Assembly: GCA_029980465.1 (NCBI GenBank)
Contig: JARYIJ010000001.1
Location: 1,612,001 to 1,676,000, forward strand
Direction: 5' to 3'
From: Pseudolabrys sp.
GTDB lineage: Bacteria; Pseudomonadota; Alphaproteobacteria; Rhizobiales; Xanthobacteraceae
Length of the DNA stretch: 64,000 bases
The notes below the pieces were generated by a model. That model was given only the letters and a program-made list of their open reading frames with translations. It searched no databases and was not told where the DNA came from. Shown here one piece after another: positions 48,551 to 57,194 of the stretch (its first letter is position 1; every line of letters begins with the position of its first letter). The position numbers and the translations under genes were made by a program.

Positions 48551-49276
48551 ATGTCGCTGCGCAACGTCATCACCATCGTGACCTCGACGCGGCCGCACTC
48601 TGGCCGCACCTTGATCGCGCGCCTGCTGGCCGATTTCTACATGCAGGACGCGCGCAAGGTGGCGGCCTTCGATCTTAATGGCGGCGATACCGCGCTGAGC
48701 GACTATCTGCCTGCCATCGCCGCGCCCGCCGATATCTCCGGAATCTACGGGCAGATGGCCTTGTTCGACCGGCTGGCGGCGAACGACGGCACGCAGAAGG
48801 TGATCGATCTCGGCCTCGCGGCGATGAAGCCGTTCTTCGCGGTCATGCAGGATATCGACCTTGCCGGTGAAATGCGCCGCATCGGCACCGCGACGATCAT
48901 CCTGTTCGTTGCCACGCCGGACGACGCCGCGGCGGAGGCTGTCGCCGCGCTGCGCCGCGATAATCCGGCGGCGGCGCTCATCCCGGTGCACAACGCCTAT
49001 CTCGGCGAGTCGCAATACCGCGGCCGCTTCGCCGCGCCGGGGCCGGGCGCGGCGCCGGTGCACATTCCCGTGCTGGCGCCGGGGTTGCGCCGCCTCATCG
49101 AGACGAAGCCATTCTCGTTCAACGATCCGCCGAACAACGCGATCGTCGGGGCGGGGATTGAGCCGGGCAACGAATTACAACGCTGGTTGCGGCGGGTGTA
49201 TGTCGAATTCCGCGAGATGGAGCTGCGCGTCCTGCTCGGCGAGTTGCAGGGCTCGCTCGGCGGTCCGTCGCCATGA
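48551..49276 (+). CDS. Degenerate ParA-like protein (non-canonical P-loop)
   Basis: 241 residues. The start ITIVTSTRPHSGRTLIARLLADFYMQDARKVAAFDLNGGDTAL follows the ParA/MinD plan: first strand, P-loop, helix, then a strand ending in aspartate. In the P-loop the signature KGGVGKT is replaced by STRPHSGRT, with R19 where the second lysine should be and no first lysine. ATP hydrolysis is therefore doubtful. Its stop overlaps the next start (ATGA), so it is translated together with the MFS gene. I did not recognise a named family. It may be an inactive dimer partner of the upstream ATPase. Confidence 0.75.
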   Translation: MSLRNVITIVTSTRPHSGRTLIARLLADFYMQDARKVAAFDLNGGDTALSDYLPAIAAPADISGIYGQMALFDRLAANDGTQKVIDLGLAAMKPFFAVMQDIDLAGEMRRIGTATIILFVATPDDAAAEAVAALRRDNPAAALIPVHNAYLGESQYRGRFAAPGPGAAPVHIPVLAPGLRRLIETKPFSFNDPPNNAIVGAGIEPGNELQRWLRRVYVEFREMELRVLLGELQGSLGGPSP

Positions 49277-50559
49277 AGCTGTTGTTTTCACGGCGCTTTC
49301 TGCCGCTGTTCGCGTGCCAGTTCTTCTCGGCGTTCAACGACAATTTTCTCAAGACGTCGCTCGTCTTCCTGATCTTGTTCGGCGCGACAACCGATACATC
49401 GGCGCTAGTGACGCTTGCATCGGGCATCTTCATCGCGCCGTACTTCGTTCTGTCGGGCCTGGGCGGCGAGCTGGCCGACCGCTACGACAAAGCGACGGTG
49501 GCGCAATGGCTTAAGGGCCTCGAGATGATCGCGGCCGGCGTCGCGGTCGCCGGATTTCTGACTCATACACTGGTCGTTCTGTTCGTTGCGCTGGCCTTGT
49601 TCGGCGTCGTCGGGTCATTGTTCGGGCCGATCAAGTACGGAATTCTGCCTGATCATCTGCGGCCCGAAGAACTTCCCGGCGGCAACGCGCTGATCGAGGG
49701 CGCCACCTTCATCGCCATCCTCACCGGCACCATCGCCGGCGGCCTCGCCACCAGGGGCGCCGGCGACGCGCTGATCGTGTCCGGCCTGATCGTTGCCTTC
49801 GCGCTGGCGTGCTGGCTCTCGGCGCTGCTCATCCCGCCGACCGGCTCGGGCGCGCCGAACCTCGTCGTCACCGCCAACATCCTGCGCTCGACCGCGGCGA
49901 TGCTGCGCCACCTGCGCGGCGACGCGCGGCTGTGGTGGGGCTCGCTGGTGACGAGCTGGTTCTGGCTGGTCGGCATTGTCGCGCTGTCGCTGTTGCCGCC
50001 GCTTATCAAGAACGCCATCGGCGGCGACGAGACGACCGCTACAACTTATCTCGTGATCTTCTCGGTCGCGGTCGGTGTCGGCTCGGGCCTTGCCGCGGTC
50101 ATTGCGCGCGGCCGTATCGTGCTCGGCACGACATTGGCCGGCGCCGTGCTGATGGGCGCGTTTGCGCTCGACCTCGGCATCCTGCTGGCGACGAGCGGCG
50201 CGGCGCCGATGATGCGGCCGCCGCTCGCCGTGTTCTCGAGCGCGCTCGGGCTGCACGCGGCCCTCGATCTCGCCGGCCTCGCGATCGCCGGCGGCCTGTT
50301 CATCGTGCCGGTGTTCGCGGCGGTGCAGGCCTGGAGCGGCGCCGATTATCGCGCCCGCACCATCGCCGCGGTCAACGTGCTCAACGCCGCGTTCATGACC
50401 GCCGCCACGGCGATCGTCGCCGCCTTGCAGAGCTATGGCGCGACGCTGGCGATGCTGTTCAGCGGTCTCGGCGTGCTCGGCCTGCTGGTCGCGCTGCTGA
50501 TCCGGAAGACGATGCCGCGCGCCGCGCCTGTCGCTTCCACGAAAGCGGGAGCCCGGTAA
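49273..50559 (+). CDS. MFS transporter, LplT-like
   Basis: 428 residues with about 12 hydrophobic helices. The start FFSAFNDNFLKTSLVFLILFG and the loop ADRYDKATVAQWLKGLEM are typical of the LplT group, which flips lysophospholipids across the inner membrane. GSLFGPIKYGILPDHL is a second mark. In many bacteria this unit is fused or linked to an acyltransferase and acyl-ACP synthetase (Aas); here no such domain follows. It overlaps the degenerate ParA-like gene by 4 bases, so the two are coupled. The 175 bases after it have no gene. Confidence 0.85.
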   Translation: MKLLFSRRFLPLFACQFFSAFNDNFLKTSLVFLILFGATTDTSALVTLASGIFIAPYFVLSGLGGELADRYDKATVAQWLKGLEMIAAGVAVAGFLTHTLVVLFVALALFGVVGSLFGPIKYGILPDHLRPEELPGGNALIEGATFIAILTGTIAGGLATRGAGDALIVSGLIVAFALACWLSALLIPPTGSGAPNLVVTANILRSTAAMLRHLRGDARLWWGSLVTSWFWLVGIVALSLLPPLIKNAIGGDETTATTYLVIFSVAVGVGSGLAAVIARGRIVLGTTLAGAVLMGAFALDLGILLATSGAAPMMRPPLAVFSSALGLHAALDLAGLAIAGGLFIVPVFAAVQAWSGADYRARTIAAVNVLNAAFMTAATAIVAALQSYGATLAMLFSGLGVLGLLVALLIRKTMPRAAPVASTKAGAR

Positions 50560-50734
50560 GCAATCAGGCCAGATTCGGATCGATGGCGATGCGCCATGTT
50601 TGAACCCGGCTTCACGACGAGCAATCGGCGCCGAAGCCGCTCGATCGCGGGAAGGGCGCTTTTCCCGCCTGATTCGAAGGAGATCGGCGTTTAAGCTTCA
50701 AGAGCAATTCCGGCAAAGCGGGCAAAAGCAAATT

Positions 50735-52420
50735 ATGATTCCGCAGACTGCTTCGCCACCCTTGGTCCCTGCTGGCGCCGACCGTCGACCTCGCATCGCC
50801 TTCATTGATACTCTGAAGCCCCGCGAAATCTCGTTTCTGCGCGACATCATCGCCTTTCTCGAGCCGGATTACGATATCCGTTTCGTCCATTCGCGTCAGG
50901 AGGCGCCTCTCATCGAGGCGATTTCCTGGGCCGATATCGTCTGGCTGGAATGGTGCCTCGAACATGCGGTCTGGGCCACCAACAAGTTCGATATGCGCGC
51001 CCACGGCAAGAAGGTCATCGTGCGTCTGCATTCGACCGAGGTCATCGACGGACGCATGCCGCATCAGGTGAAGTGGAGTGCAGTCGATCATCTGATTTTT
51101 GTCAGCGAAGATATCCGCGACGAGCTGCTGAGACAGATGCCGGACCTGCCGAAGCGTGTCCATTGCTCCGTCATTTCCAATGGCATCGATTGCGACCGCT
51201 TCGCGCCGGGTGCTACGCCGGGCGATCCTCATCGCATCGCTTGGGTCGGCGATATCGCGATGAAAAAGAATCCGATGCTGGCACTCCAAATCCTGCGGCG
51301 GCTGGTCGATCGTGACACCGGCTATCATCTGCATGTGGCCGGCGAAGCCAACTGTCCGCGGACCGCGCGCTACTTGCGCCATCTCATCGATGCGATGGAT
51401 CTCGGGCGCTTCATCACCTTCTATGGGCGAATTGCCGATATCGACACCTGGTATCGCGACAAGGGCGTGCTGCTCTCGACCACTCTCTACGAGAGCTTCG
51501 GCATGAATATCGGCGAGGCGATGGCAAGCGGCTGCTGGCCGGTGGTGCACGATTATCCCGGCGCAGCCAAGACCTGGCCGGCGGAAGCGCTGTTCGCAAC
51601 GGTCGATCAAGCGGTCGAACGCGTCCTTCACGCGCAGGCAAACATTTATCGCTCATTTATCGTCGGCCGCTACTCGCTCACCCGCCAAACGGAAGCCGTG
51701 GGCCGCCTGCTCGGGCGCGAGTCCAACGCCTTCGATGCCAAGAGGTACTGGACGGAGCGGCATGACTCGCTGAAGGGATCGATCCGCAGCGTCGGCCATA
51801 TCGGAATGAGCGAGGCACAGAACCTGCAGGACTACGCCTTGAACGCCGACTATGTGCGGACGGCGCTCCTCGCCAAATTTCCAAAGCCGCAGGGACGGGT
51901 CCTGTTCGACGCTGGCTGCGGCACGGGCGTGGTCAGCGCGGTCTGCGCCGAGCTCGGCTTTCAGGTGATTGGCGCCGATTTCTCCGAAACGGCCGTATCC
52001 CAAGCTCGGACCCGCGTTCCCAGCGGGACCTTTATCGCCCAGCCTTTCGATCAGGTGCGACTCCCGCCGGTCGACGCCGTTCTCTGTCTGGATGTCCTGT
52101 TCCATGTCGTCGACGATACGGCGTGGCGGCGCGGACTCGAGATGCTGGCGCAGAACCTGAAGCCCGATGGCCGGTTGCTGGTGCTCGAGCATTTTCCGGG
52201 AACGCCGAGCGATGCGTCTCACGTGCGGTGGCGCTCTCTTGATCGCTATCGTGAAGTGATTGCCGGGCTTAATCTGACGTTGAGCGAGGTCATTACCTAT
52301 CGCTTGCCTCAGCTCGGGGCGGAGAAAACGCTTCTTGTTCTCGACAAAGTCGCGGCTGAGGTGCCCGGGGTTTCGCCGGCCTTCGCAGATCGGAATATCG
52401 CCGTGGCGGCGGCAAGCTAG
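50735..52420 (+). CDS. Two-domain glycosyltransferase - SAM methyltransferase fusion
   Basis: 561 residues from the ATG at 50735. A TTG start at 50602-50600 is possible but the added N-terminus is arginine rich and unlike the family. Residues about 15-335 form a GT-B (GT4-like) glycosyltransferase: WVGDIAMKKNPMLALQIL is the second lobe and STTLYESFGMNIGEAMASGCWPVVHDY is the donor-site E-x7-E region. Residues about 360-561 form a class I methyltransferase with VLFDAGCGTGVVSAVCAELG and a DVLFHVVDD motif IV region. It likely adds and methylates a sugar on an envelope glycan; the acceptor is unknown. A family 2 glycosyltransferase follows 8 bases later. Confidence 0.85.
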   Translation: MIPQTASPPLVPAGADRRPRIAFIDTLKPREISFLRDIIAFLEPDYDIRFVHSRQEAPLIEAISWADIVWLEWCLEHAVWATNKFDMRAHGKKVIVRLHSTEVIDGRMPHQVKWSAVDHLIFVSEDIRDELLRQMPDLPKRVHCSVISNGIDCDRFAPGATPGDPHRIAWVGDIAMKKNPMLALQILRRLVDRDTGYHLHVAGEANCPRTARYLRHLIDAMDLGRFITFYGRIADIDTWYRDKGVLLSTTLYESFGMNIGEAMASGCWPVVHDYPGAAKTWPAEALFATVDQAVERVLHAQANIYRSFIVGRYSLTRQTEAVGRLLGRESNAFDAKRYWTERHDSLKGSIRSVGHIGMSEAQNLQDYALNADYVRTALLAKFPKPQGRVLFDAGCGTGVVSAVCAELGFQVIGADFSETAVSQARTRVPSGTFIAQPFDQVRLPPVDAVLCLDVLFHVVDDTAWRRGLEMLAQNLKPDGRLLVLEHFPGTPSDASHVRWRSLDRYREVIAGLNLTLSEVITYRLPQLGAEKTLLVLDKVAAEVPGVSPAFADRNIAVAAAS

Positions 52421-52428
52421 ACGCCATC

Positions 52429-53304
52429 ATGCCGCATGTTTCTGTCATTACCCGCACCAAGAACCGTCTGCTCTTCCTGGCGCGCAGTATTCTGAGCGTC
52501 CAGCAGCAGGGTTACCAGGATTGGGAGATCGTCATCGTCAACGACGGTGGCGATGCGGCAGCCCTGGAGCAGTTGCTTTCCCAGGTGCCGGACGTCGTTC
52601 GGCGCAAGATTGCCGTCGTCCATCACGACACCTCGAAAGGACGCTGGGCGGCAGCCAATGCCGGATTGAGGGCAAGCCGAGGCGACCTCGTGGTCATCCA
52701 TGACGATGATGATAGCTGGCACGAAGCCTTTCTGGAGACGATGGTCGCCGTTCTCGACTGCCAGCCGCCTTCGGTCGCGGGCGTCGTTTGTCACACGCAA
52801 TATATCGACGAAGTCGTGTTCGACGGCACCGTCGCCCGCAAAAGCGTTCGTCCTTTCAACAACTGGGTTCAGAACGTCACCCTGTTTCGAATGGCGTCGC
52901 GGAATTTCATTCCTCCGATCTCGTTCCTGTACCGGGCCCGCCTCCACGAGGAGCTGGGACCGTATCGCGAAGAACTGCCGGTCCTCGGCGATTGGGATTT
53001 CTATATGCGCGTGCTTTCGCGCTTCGAGATCCAGCTCGTCCCGCGCGTTCTTGCGAATTATCATCTGCGCCCGTCCGACGCCGGAGAGCAGTGGGGCAAT
53101 TCTGTGGCGGCCGGTCTCCAGAGTCACGTGATGGTGGAAGCCCACATCCTCAATGCGCTTCTGCGTCAGGACCTCGCCGAGGGTAAAGTCGGCCTCGGGA
53201 CAATCGCCAATCTCGCCTACGACCTCCGTGAATTGCGCGAAAACGCCTCTGTCACGACCGGGCACGTCACGGAATTGCTCAAGGCGATGACACCGCCACG
53301 CTGA
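52429..53304 (+). CDS. Family 2 glycosyltransferase
   Basis: 291 residues with a GT-A fold. The start PHVSVITRTKNRLLFLARSILSVQQQGYQDWEIVIVNDGG is the GT2 nucleotide-sugar site. The metal-binding acidic run is VVIHDDDDSWHEAFLE near residue 90, and the WDFYMRVL segment with a preceding aspartate is the likely catalytic region. No membrane helices are seen. It is 8 bases after the GT-methyltransferase fusion and surely cotranscribed. Together they probably build a small, methylated surface sugar. No flippase or polymerase gene follows. Confidence 0.92.
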   Translation: MPHVSVITRTKNRLLFLARSILSVQQQGYQDWEIVIVNDGGDAAALEQLLSQVPDVVRRKIAVVHHDTSKGRWAAANAGLRASRGDLVVIHDDDDSWHEAFLETMVAVLDCQPPSVAGVVCHTQYIDEVVFDGTVARKSVRPFNNWVQNVTLFRMASRNFIPPISFLYRARLHEELGPYREELPVLGDWDFYMRVLSRFEIQLVPRVLANYHLRPSDAGEQWGNSVAAGLQSHVMVEAHILNALLRQDLAEGKVGLGTIANLAYDLRELRENASVTTGHVTELLKAMTPPR

Positions 53305-53331
53305 TCTGGCGAACGATGCCGTCGCCTGAAG

Positions 53332-53411
53332 GTCATTATCCGCGCAAGCGGATAATCCAGTACCCAATGAGTTTCATTGATGACTGGATGCCCGCTTTCG
53401 CGGGCATGACA
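53332..53411. repeat. Palindromic intergenic repeat, family C, copy 1
   Basis: Left arm ATTATCCGCGCAAGCGGATAAT, itself a palindrome, then CCAGTA, a short spacer, and a right arm GACTGGATGCCCGC followed by TTTCGCGGGCATGACAG. Related copies lie at 54865-54896 (half) and 59882-59981. It fills the gap between the convergent GT2 and lyase genes. Confidence 0.8.
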
Positions 53412-53430
53412 GCAACAATAATGCCCGCGA

Positions 53431-54786
53431 TCAGTATTTCCGCTTTCGGCCCTTGAGCACGCGGTCGACCATCTCCCCGGCGACGCCGAGGTAGTTGGCC
53501 GGGTCGGTCAGCGTCTCCAGCGTCCTGCGGTCGGCGTATTGCGCGATCTCCTTGTTCTCCAGCAGCAGGTCGACCAGCGGCCGTCCGGTCTTCACCACCT
53601 CGCGGCACACGTCGTAGACGACGTCGTGCGCATAGTTGCGGCCCATGCGGTCGCCGAGACCCATCATCACCGCTTCCGACATGATGAGGCCGTTGGTCAT
53701 GTCGAGATTGTCGCGCATCTTCTTCGCGTTGACCTGCATGCCCTCGACCACGAACCGCGTCTGCGCCAGCGCGCCGGCGGTCAGCATGAAAATCTCCGGT
53801 AGCACGATCCACTCGATCTCCCACGGCCCGGTGGCGCGCTCGTGGTCCTCGACCTGCGCTTCGAGCAGCGCGGCGGCGAGCTGCTTGACGATGGCGACCT
53901 GCGCGGTGATGTAAACGGACGAGATCGGATTGCGTTTCTGCGGCATGGTCGACGACGAGCCGCGGCCCTGGTGGAACGGCTCCTGCACCTCCTCGACCTC
54001 GGTCTGCATCAGGAGCTTCACGTCGAAGGCGATCTTGCCGCAGGTGCCGGTGACGAGGCCGAGGAAGCAGCCGACCTCGGCGATGCGGTCGCGCACCGTG
54101 TGCCAGGAGATGTCGGGCTGGCCGAGCCCGAGCTCCTTCATCAGCCCGGCCTGCACCTTGAGGCCGTCCTTGCCGAGCGACGACAGCGTGCCCGCCGCGC
54201 CGCCGAACTCGCCGACCAGCACGCGCCTGCGCAACTGCGCGAGCCGCTCGCGGTGGCGCTCGAAGGCGCCGAGCAGCGTCGCCATCTTGTAACCGAAGGT
54301 GATGGGCACGGCCTGCTGCAGGTTGCTGCGGCCGGCCATCGGCGTGTTGCGGTATTTCCTGGCGAGCTTGGCCAGCGCCTCGGCGATGCCGTCGATTTCG
54401 GCGCCGATCAGGTCGAGCGCCTCGCGGATCTGCAGGATGGTCGCCGTGTCGGTGATGTCCTGCGTGGTGGCGCCCCAGTGCGACCACTCGCCGAGCTTGC
54501 CCTTGCACAGCGCGACGAGCTGCTGGACCACCGGCAGCACCGGATAGCCGATGCGCTCGGTCTTTTCTTTCAGCAGGGCAAAATCGAACTTATCGGCCTT
54601 GCAGTTTCGGACGATTTCGGTGGCGGCGTTCTTCGGAATGATGCCAAGCTTGGCCTGCGCCCTGGCGAGCGCCGCCTCGAAGTCGAGATATTTCTGCACG
54701 CGGTTCTCGTCCGACCACACCGCGCGCATCGCCGGAGTCGTGAAGATGTCGCGGAACACGGCGGAATCGAGATAGGTCGAGGGCAT
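53431..54786 (-). CDS. Fumarase/aspartase-superfamily lyase (adenylosuccinate lyase / PcaB-like)
   Basis: 451 residues from the ATG at 54786; the upstream frame is not convincing. The signature SSTMPQKRNPIS of the superfamily is intact, with the catalytic serine. Other marks are the GATTQDITDTA block and MAGRSNLQQAVPITFGYK. Family members include adenylosuccinate lyase and 3-carboxy-cis,cis-muconate cycloisomerase. This one resembles the adenylosuccinate-lyase-like proteins often found in catabolic clusters, not the main PurB. The nearby CMD protein, ABC importer and hydrolase fit a ring or amide degrading pathway. No pur genes are adjacent. Confidence 0.88.
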   Translation of the reverse strand: MPSTYLDSAVFRDIFTTPAMRAVWSDENRVQKYLDFEAALARAQAKLGIIPKNAATEIVRNCKADKFDFALLKEKTERIGYPVLPVVQQLVALCKGKLGEWSHWGATTQDITDTATILQIREALDLIGAEIDGIAEALAKLARKYRNTPMAGRSNLQQAVPITFGYKMATLLGAFERHRERLAQLRRRVLVGEFGGAAGTLSSLGKDGLKVQAGLMKELGLGQPDISWHTVRDRIAEVGCFLGLVTGTCGKIAFDVKLLMQTEVEEVQEPFHQGRGSSSTMPQKRNPISSVYITAQVAIVKQLAAALLEAQVEDHERATGPWEIEWIVLPEIFMLTAGALAQTRFVVEGMQVNAKKMRDNLDMTNGLIMSEAVMMGLGDRMGRNYAHDVVYDVCREVVKTGRPLVDLLLENKEIAQYADRRTLETLTDPANYLGVAGEMVDRVLKGRKRKY

Positions 54787-54864
54787 GGGGGTACTCCGGT
54801 GGCGTCCCTGCGGAAGTGGGGATTGAGTATTCAAAGAGTCAGAACGCGGTAACGGGCGTCACCT

Positions 54865-54896
54865 TTACTGGATTTCCGCTTGCGCGGGAATGACAA
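54865..54896. repeat. Palindromic intergenic repeat, family C, half copy
   Basis: The sequence TTACTGGATTTCCGCTTGCG continuing CGGGAATGACAA matches the right arm of the copies at 53332-53411 and 59882-59981. Only one arm is left. It lies in the divergent gap between the lyase and the M24 protein. Confidence 0.7.
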
Positions 54897-54920
54897 CGAC
54901 AGCGACAAGGGAATGAGCGC

Positions 54921-56099
54921 ATGAGCAAACTGCCGGACCGGCTGCAAGCCATCGTCGATGCCGAATATCCGCGCTTTTCCAGCGCGGAGATGGAGCGCCA
55001 TCGTGCCGCCGTGACGGACCTGCTGGCGCAGGCGCAGTGCGATCATCTGGTCTTCGTCGGCGCCAACCGGGTCGGCTCCATCGTGCAATACCTGACGCGT
55101 TGGCCGGTGACGGCGGAGGCCGTCGGCGTGTTCACGCCGGGCCGGCGCGACATGATGTTCGTGCAGTGGGTCAACCACGAGCCGCAGGCGGCCTTGATCG
55201 CCGCTGACCACGCCGATGTGCGCTGGGGCGGCGAATCGTCGATCGCCGCGACGATCGCCACGCTGAAGGAGCGCGGCGCCGGGCAGGGCCGTGTCGCCAC
55301 CATCGGGCCGCTGACGGCGATGCAGTACATCGCGCTCAGCGAGGCGTTCGGCGCGCCGAAGGACCTCAACAAGCCCTACACGCGGCGTCGCCTGGTGAAA
55401 TCGGCCGAGGAGATCGACTGGATGCGCATCGGCGCGCACTTTACCGATCTCGGCATGATGGGCTTGCGCGACGGTGTGCGTCCGGGGCTCTCCGAGCGCG
55501 AGCTCGACGATCTGGTCGAGCGCGCCTATGTCAGGCACGGCGCGGTCAACTTCATCCACTACATCGGCGTGACGCCGATGAACGCGTCGAAGGTCGGCGT
55601 GCCGCGCCAGTTTCCGTCGACGCGTAAGGTGCAGAAGGGCGACGTCGTGGTGGCGGAGATCACCGCGACGTTCTGGGATTATCCGGGCCAGGTGCTGCGC
55701 TCGTTCGCGCTCGGCGAGGAGCCGACCCCGCTTTATCGCGACTTGCACGCGGCGGCGGATGCGGCGTTCGACGCCGTCACGAAGGTGCTGAAGGCCGGCG
55801 CGACGCCGGCGCAGGTGATCGCGGCCTCGCGCGTCATCGAGGACGCCGGCTTCACCATCATCGACGATCTGCTGCACGGCTATGGCGGCGGCTATCTGCC
55901 GCCGGTGCTCGGCTCGACCAGCCGGCCCTCGGGCCCGGTGCCGCAGGAGCCGTTCCGCGCCGGCCAGACCGTCGTGGTGCAGCCCAACGTCGTGACGAAG
56001 GATCGCACCGCCGGCGTGCAGACCGGCGAGATGCTGCTGATCACCGACACCGGCGTCGAGCGATTCCATACTATCCCGCGAGGGTTCAAAGTGCTTTGA
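54921..56099 (+). CDS. M24-family (pita-bread fold) protein with missing metal ligands
   Basis: 392 residues: an N-terminal creatinase-like domain (about 1-155) and a C-terminal pita-bread domain (160-392), as in aminopeptidase P, prolidase and creatinase. The active-site positions are largely changed. The first metal aspartate is E246 (VVAEITATF), the second is Q257 (PGQVLRSF), and the later glutamate is Q354 (VVVQPNVV). H319 in LLHGYGGGYLPP and E370 remain. So it is unlikely to be a normal two-metal peptidase. It may be a creatinase-like C-N hydrolase that needs no metal, or a binding protein. It is divergent from the lyase gene, 134 bases apart. Confidence 0.85.
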   Translation: MSKLPDRLQAIVDAEYPRFSSAEMERHRAAVTDLLAQAQCDHLVFVGANRVGSIVQYLTRWPVTAEAVGVFTPGRRDMMFVQWVNHEPQAALIAADHADVRWGGESSIAATIATLKERGAGQGRVATIGPLTAMQYIALSEAFGAPKDLNKPYTRRRLVKSAEEIDWMRIGAHFTDLGMMGLRDGVRPGLSERELDDLVERAYVRHGAVNFIHYIGVTPMNASKVGVPRQFPSTRKVQKGDVVVAEITATFWDYPGQVLRSFALGEEPTPLYRDLHAAADAAFDAVTKVLKAGATPAQVIAASRVIEDAGFTIIDDLLHGYGGGYLPPVLGSTSRPSGPVPQEPFRAGQTVVVQPNVVTKDRTAGVQTGEMLLITDTGVERFHTIPRGFKVL

Positions 56100-56126
56100 G
56101 CGGTGTCGCCGGGAGCGTTGCGTTGG

Positions 56127-56603
56127 TTAGTCCACGCTGATGTGGCGCCGAACCAGACCATATTCATGCCAAATTAAGAGCATGACGATCAGGTCGAAGA
56201 TCGTGAGAACGATCAGTCCAGCGCCGTGCGTGTAGGAGAAACGATAGGCTTGATAGGCGATGAAAAGCCCCAGAACCACCAGCGATGCCGGATAGGCCCA
56301 CAATTTGTTTCTCAGCAATCCGATGACCAGGCCTACTTTGATCGCGCCGTGACTGACCAGGTAGAACGCGTAAAAGCTCTTGGTCTGTACCGAAAAGTCA
56401 CGAGCCATCGCGAGCAGATGAGTGGCCACGAAGTCGTGGGGGTCTTGAATGAGTTCGGTCTGCGTGACGGCGTTGACGATGCGTACAATGCTGTCGGTGC
56501 TGATGATCGCCAGCGCGGTGCCGCCGACGATCTCGATCAGCGCATGCGCGCCTTTCAGGAGGATACTCGCCGTGAATATCTGATGGATTCGGTGTTCGTT
56601 CAC
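56127..56603 (-). CDS. DUF2127-family membrane protein
   Basis: 158 residues from a GTG at 56603. The frame upstream overlaps the PAP2 gene and should be ignored. Four hydrophobic helices are seen: about 8-30, 67-95, 98-120 and 125-148. The family is a predicted inner-membrane protein of unknown role. The gene lies 36 bases from the divergent PAP2 start, so the two share a promoter region. They interrupt the catabolic cluster and could be an insertion. Confidence 0.8.
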   Translation of the reverse strand: MNEHRIHQIFTASILLKGAHALIEIVGGTALAIISTDSIVRIVNAVTQTELIQDPHDFVATHLLAMARDFSVQTKSFYAFYLVSHGAIKVGLVIGLLRNKLWAYPASLVVLGLFIAYQAYRFSYTHGAGLIVLTIFDLIVMLLIWHEYGLVRRHISVD

Positions 56604-56639
56604 CGCGCCCTGCCTTCCCAGCCGAATTGAGGCTTCCTT

Positions 56640-57182
56640 ATGGATCGCACCGTTACTCTCTGGATAAACAGCCTTGCCGGTGCAAGTCCGCTTCTTGACT
56701 GGACCATGATCGCGGCGAGTGAGGTCGGCGTTCCGCTTCTGGTGCTCTATGTCGTGCTGCAATGGTGGAGCAAGAACGACCGGCTTTCCGTTCGGCATAC
56801 CTGCGTCGCCGCCGGGCTTGCGTTTCTGATCGGTCTCGGAATCAACCAGATCATTCTGCTCTTCATTCATCGCATCCGTCCCTACGACGCCGGCCTCACT
56901 CATTTGATCATCAGCCGCAGCGCCGACTGGTCGTTTCCATCCGATCATGCGACCGCGACCTTTGCCATTGCGTCGACGTTTCTGCTGCGTCGCGCGTGGC
57001 GGCGCGCCTGGGTTCTCCTGTCCGGTACGCTGCTGGTTTGCGTCTCGCGCGTTTACGTCGGAACGCATTATGCGACCGACATCATCGGCGGCGCCATGAC
57101 CGGCGCGATCGCCGCGGCCGTTGTCCTTTCAGCCTATTGGGAAGGGACATGGGCCGACAAGTTCGTGACGGGATTCCTCTGA
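56640..57182 (+). CDS. PAP2-family membrane phosphatase (BcrC-like)
   Basis: 180 residues with about five membrane helices. The three phosphatase motifs are in order: IHRIRPYDA (motif 1, KxxxxxxRP type), SFPSDHATATFA (motif 2, PSGH type) and SRVYVGTHYATDIIGG (motif 3, SRxxxxxHxxxD). These are the active site of undecaprenyl-diphosphate and lipid phosphate phosphatases. BcrC-like members recycle the lipid carrier for wall and polysaccharide synthesis; this small, simple form is consistent with that. The likely site of action is the outer face of the inner membrane. Confidence 0.92.
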   Translation: MDRTVTLWINSLAGASPLLDWTMIAASEVGVPLLVLYVVLQWWSKNDRLSVRHTCVAAGLAFLIGLGINQIILLFIHRIRPYDAGLTHLIISRSADWSFPSDHATATFAIASTFLLRRAWRRAWVLLSGTLLVCVSRVYVGTHYATDIIGGAMTGAIAAAVVLSAYWEGTWADKFVTGFL

Positions 57183-57194
57183 ACGGCCGAGCCT

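Noticed and set aside
56127..57068. DUF2127 protein with a long N-terminal extension
   Set aside because: The extension lies antisense to the PAP2 gene, whose motifs are all intact.
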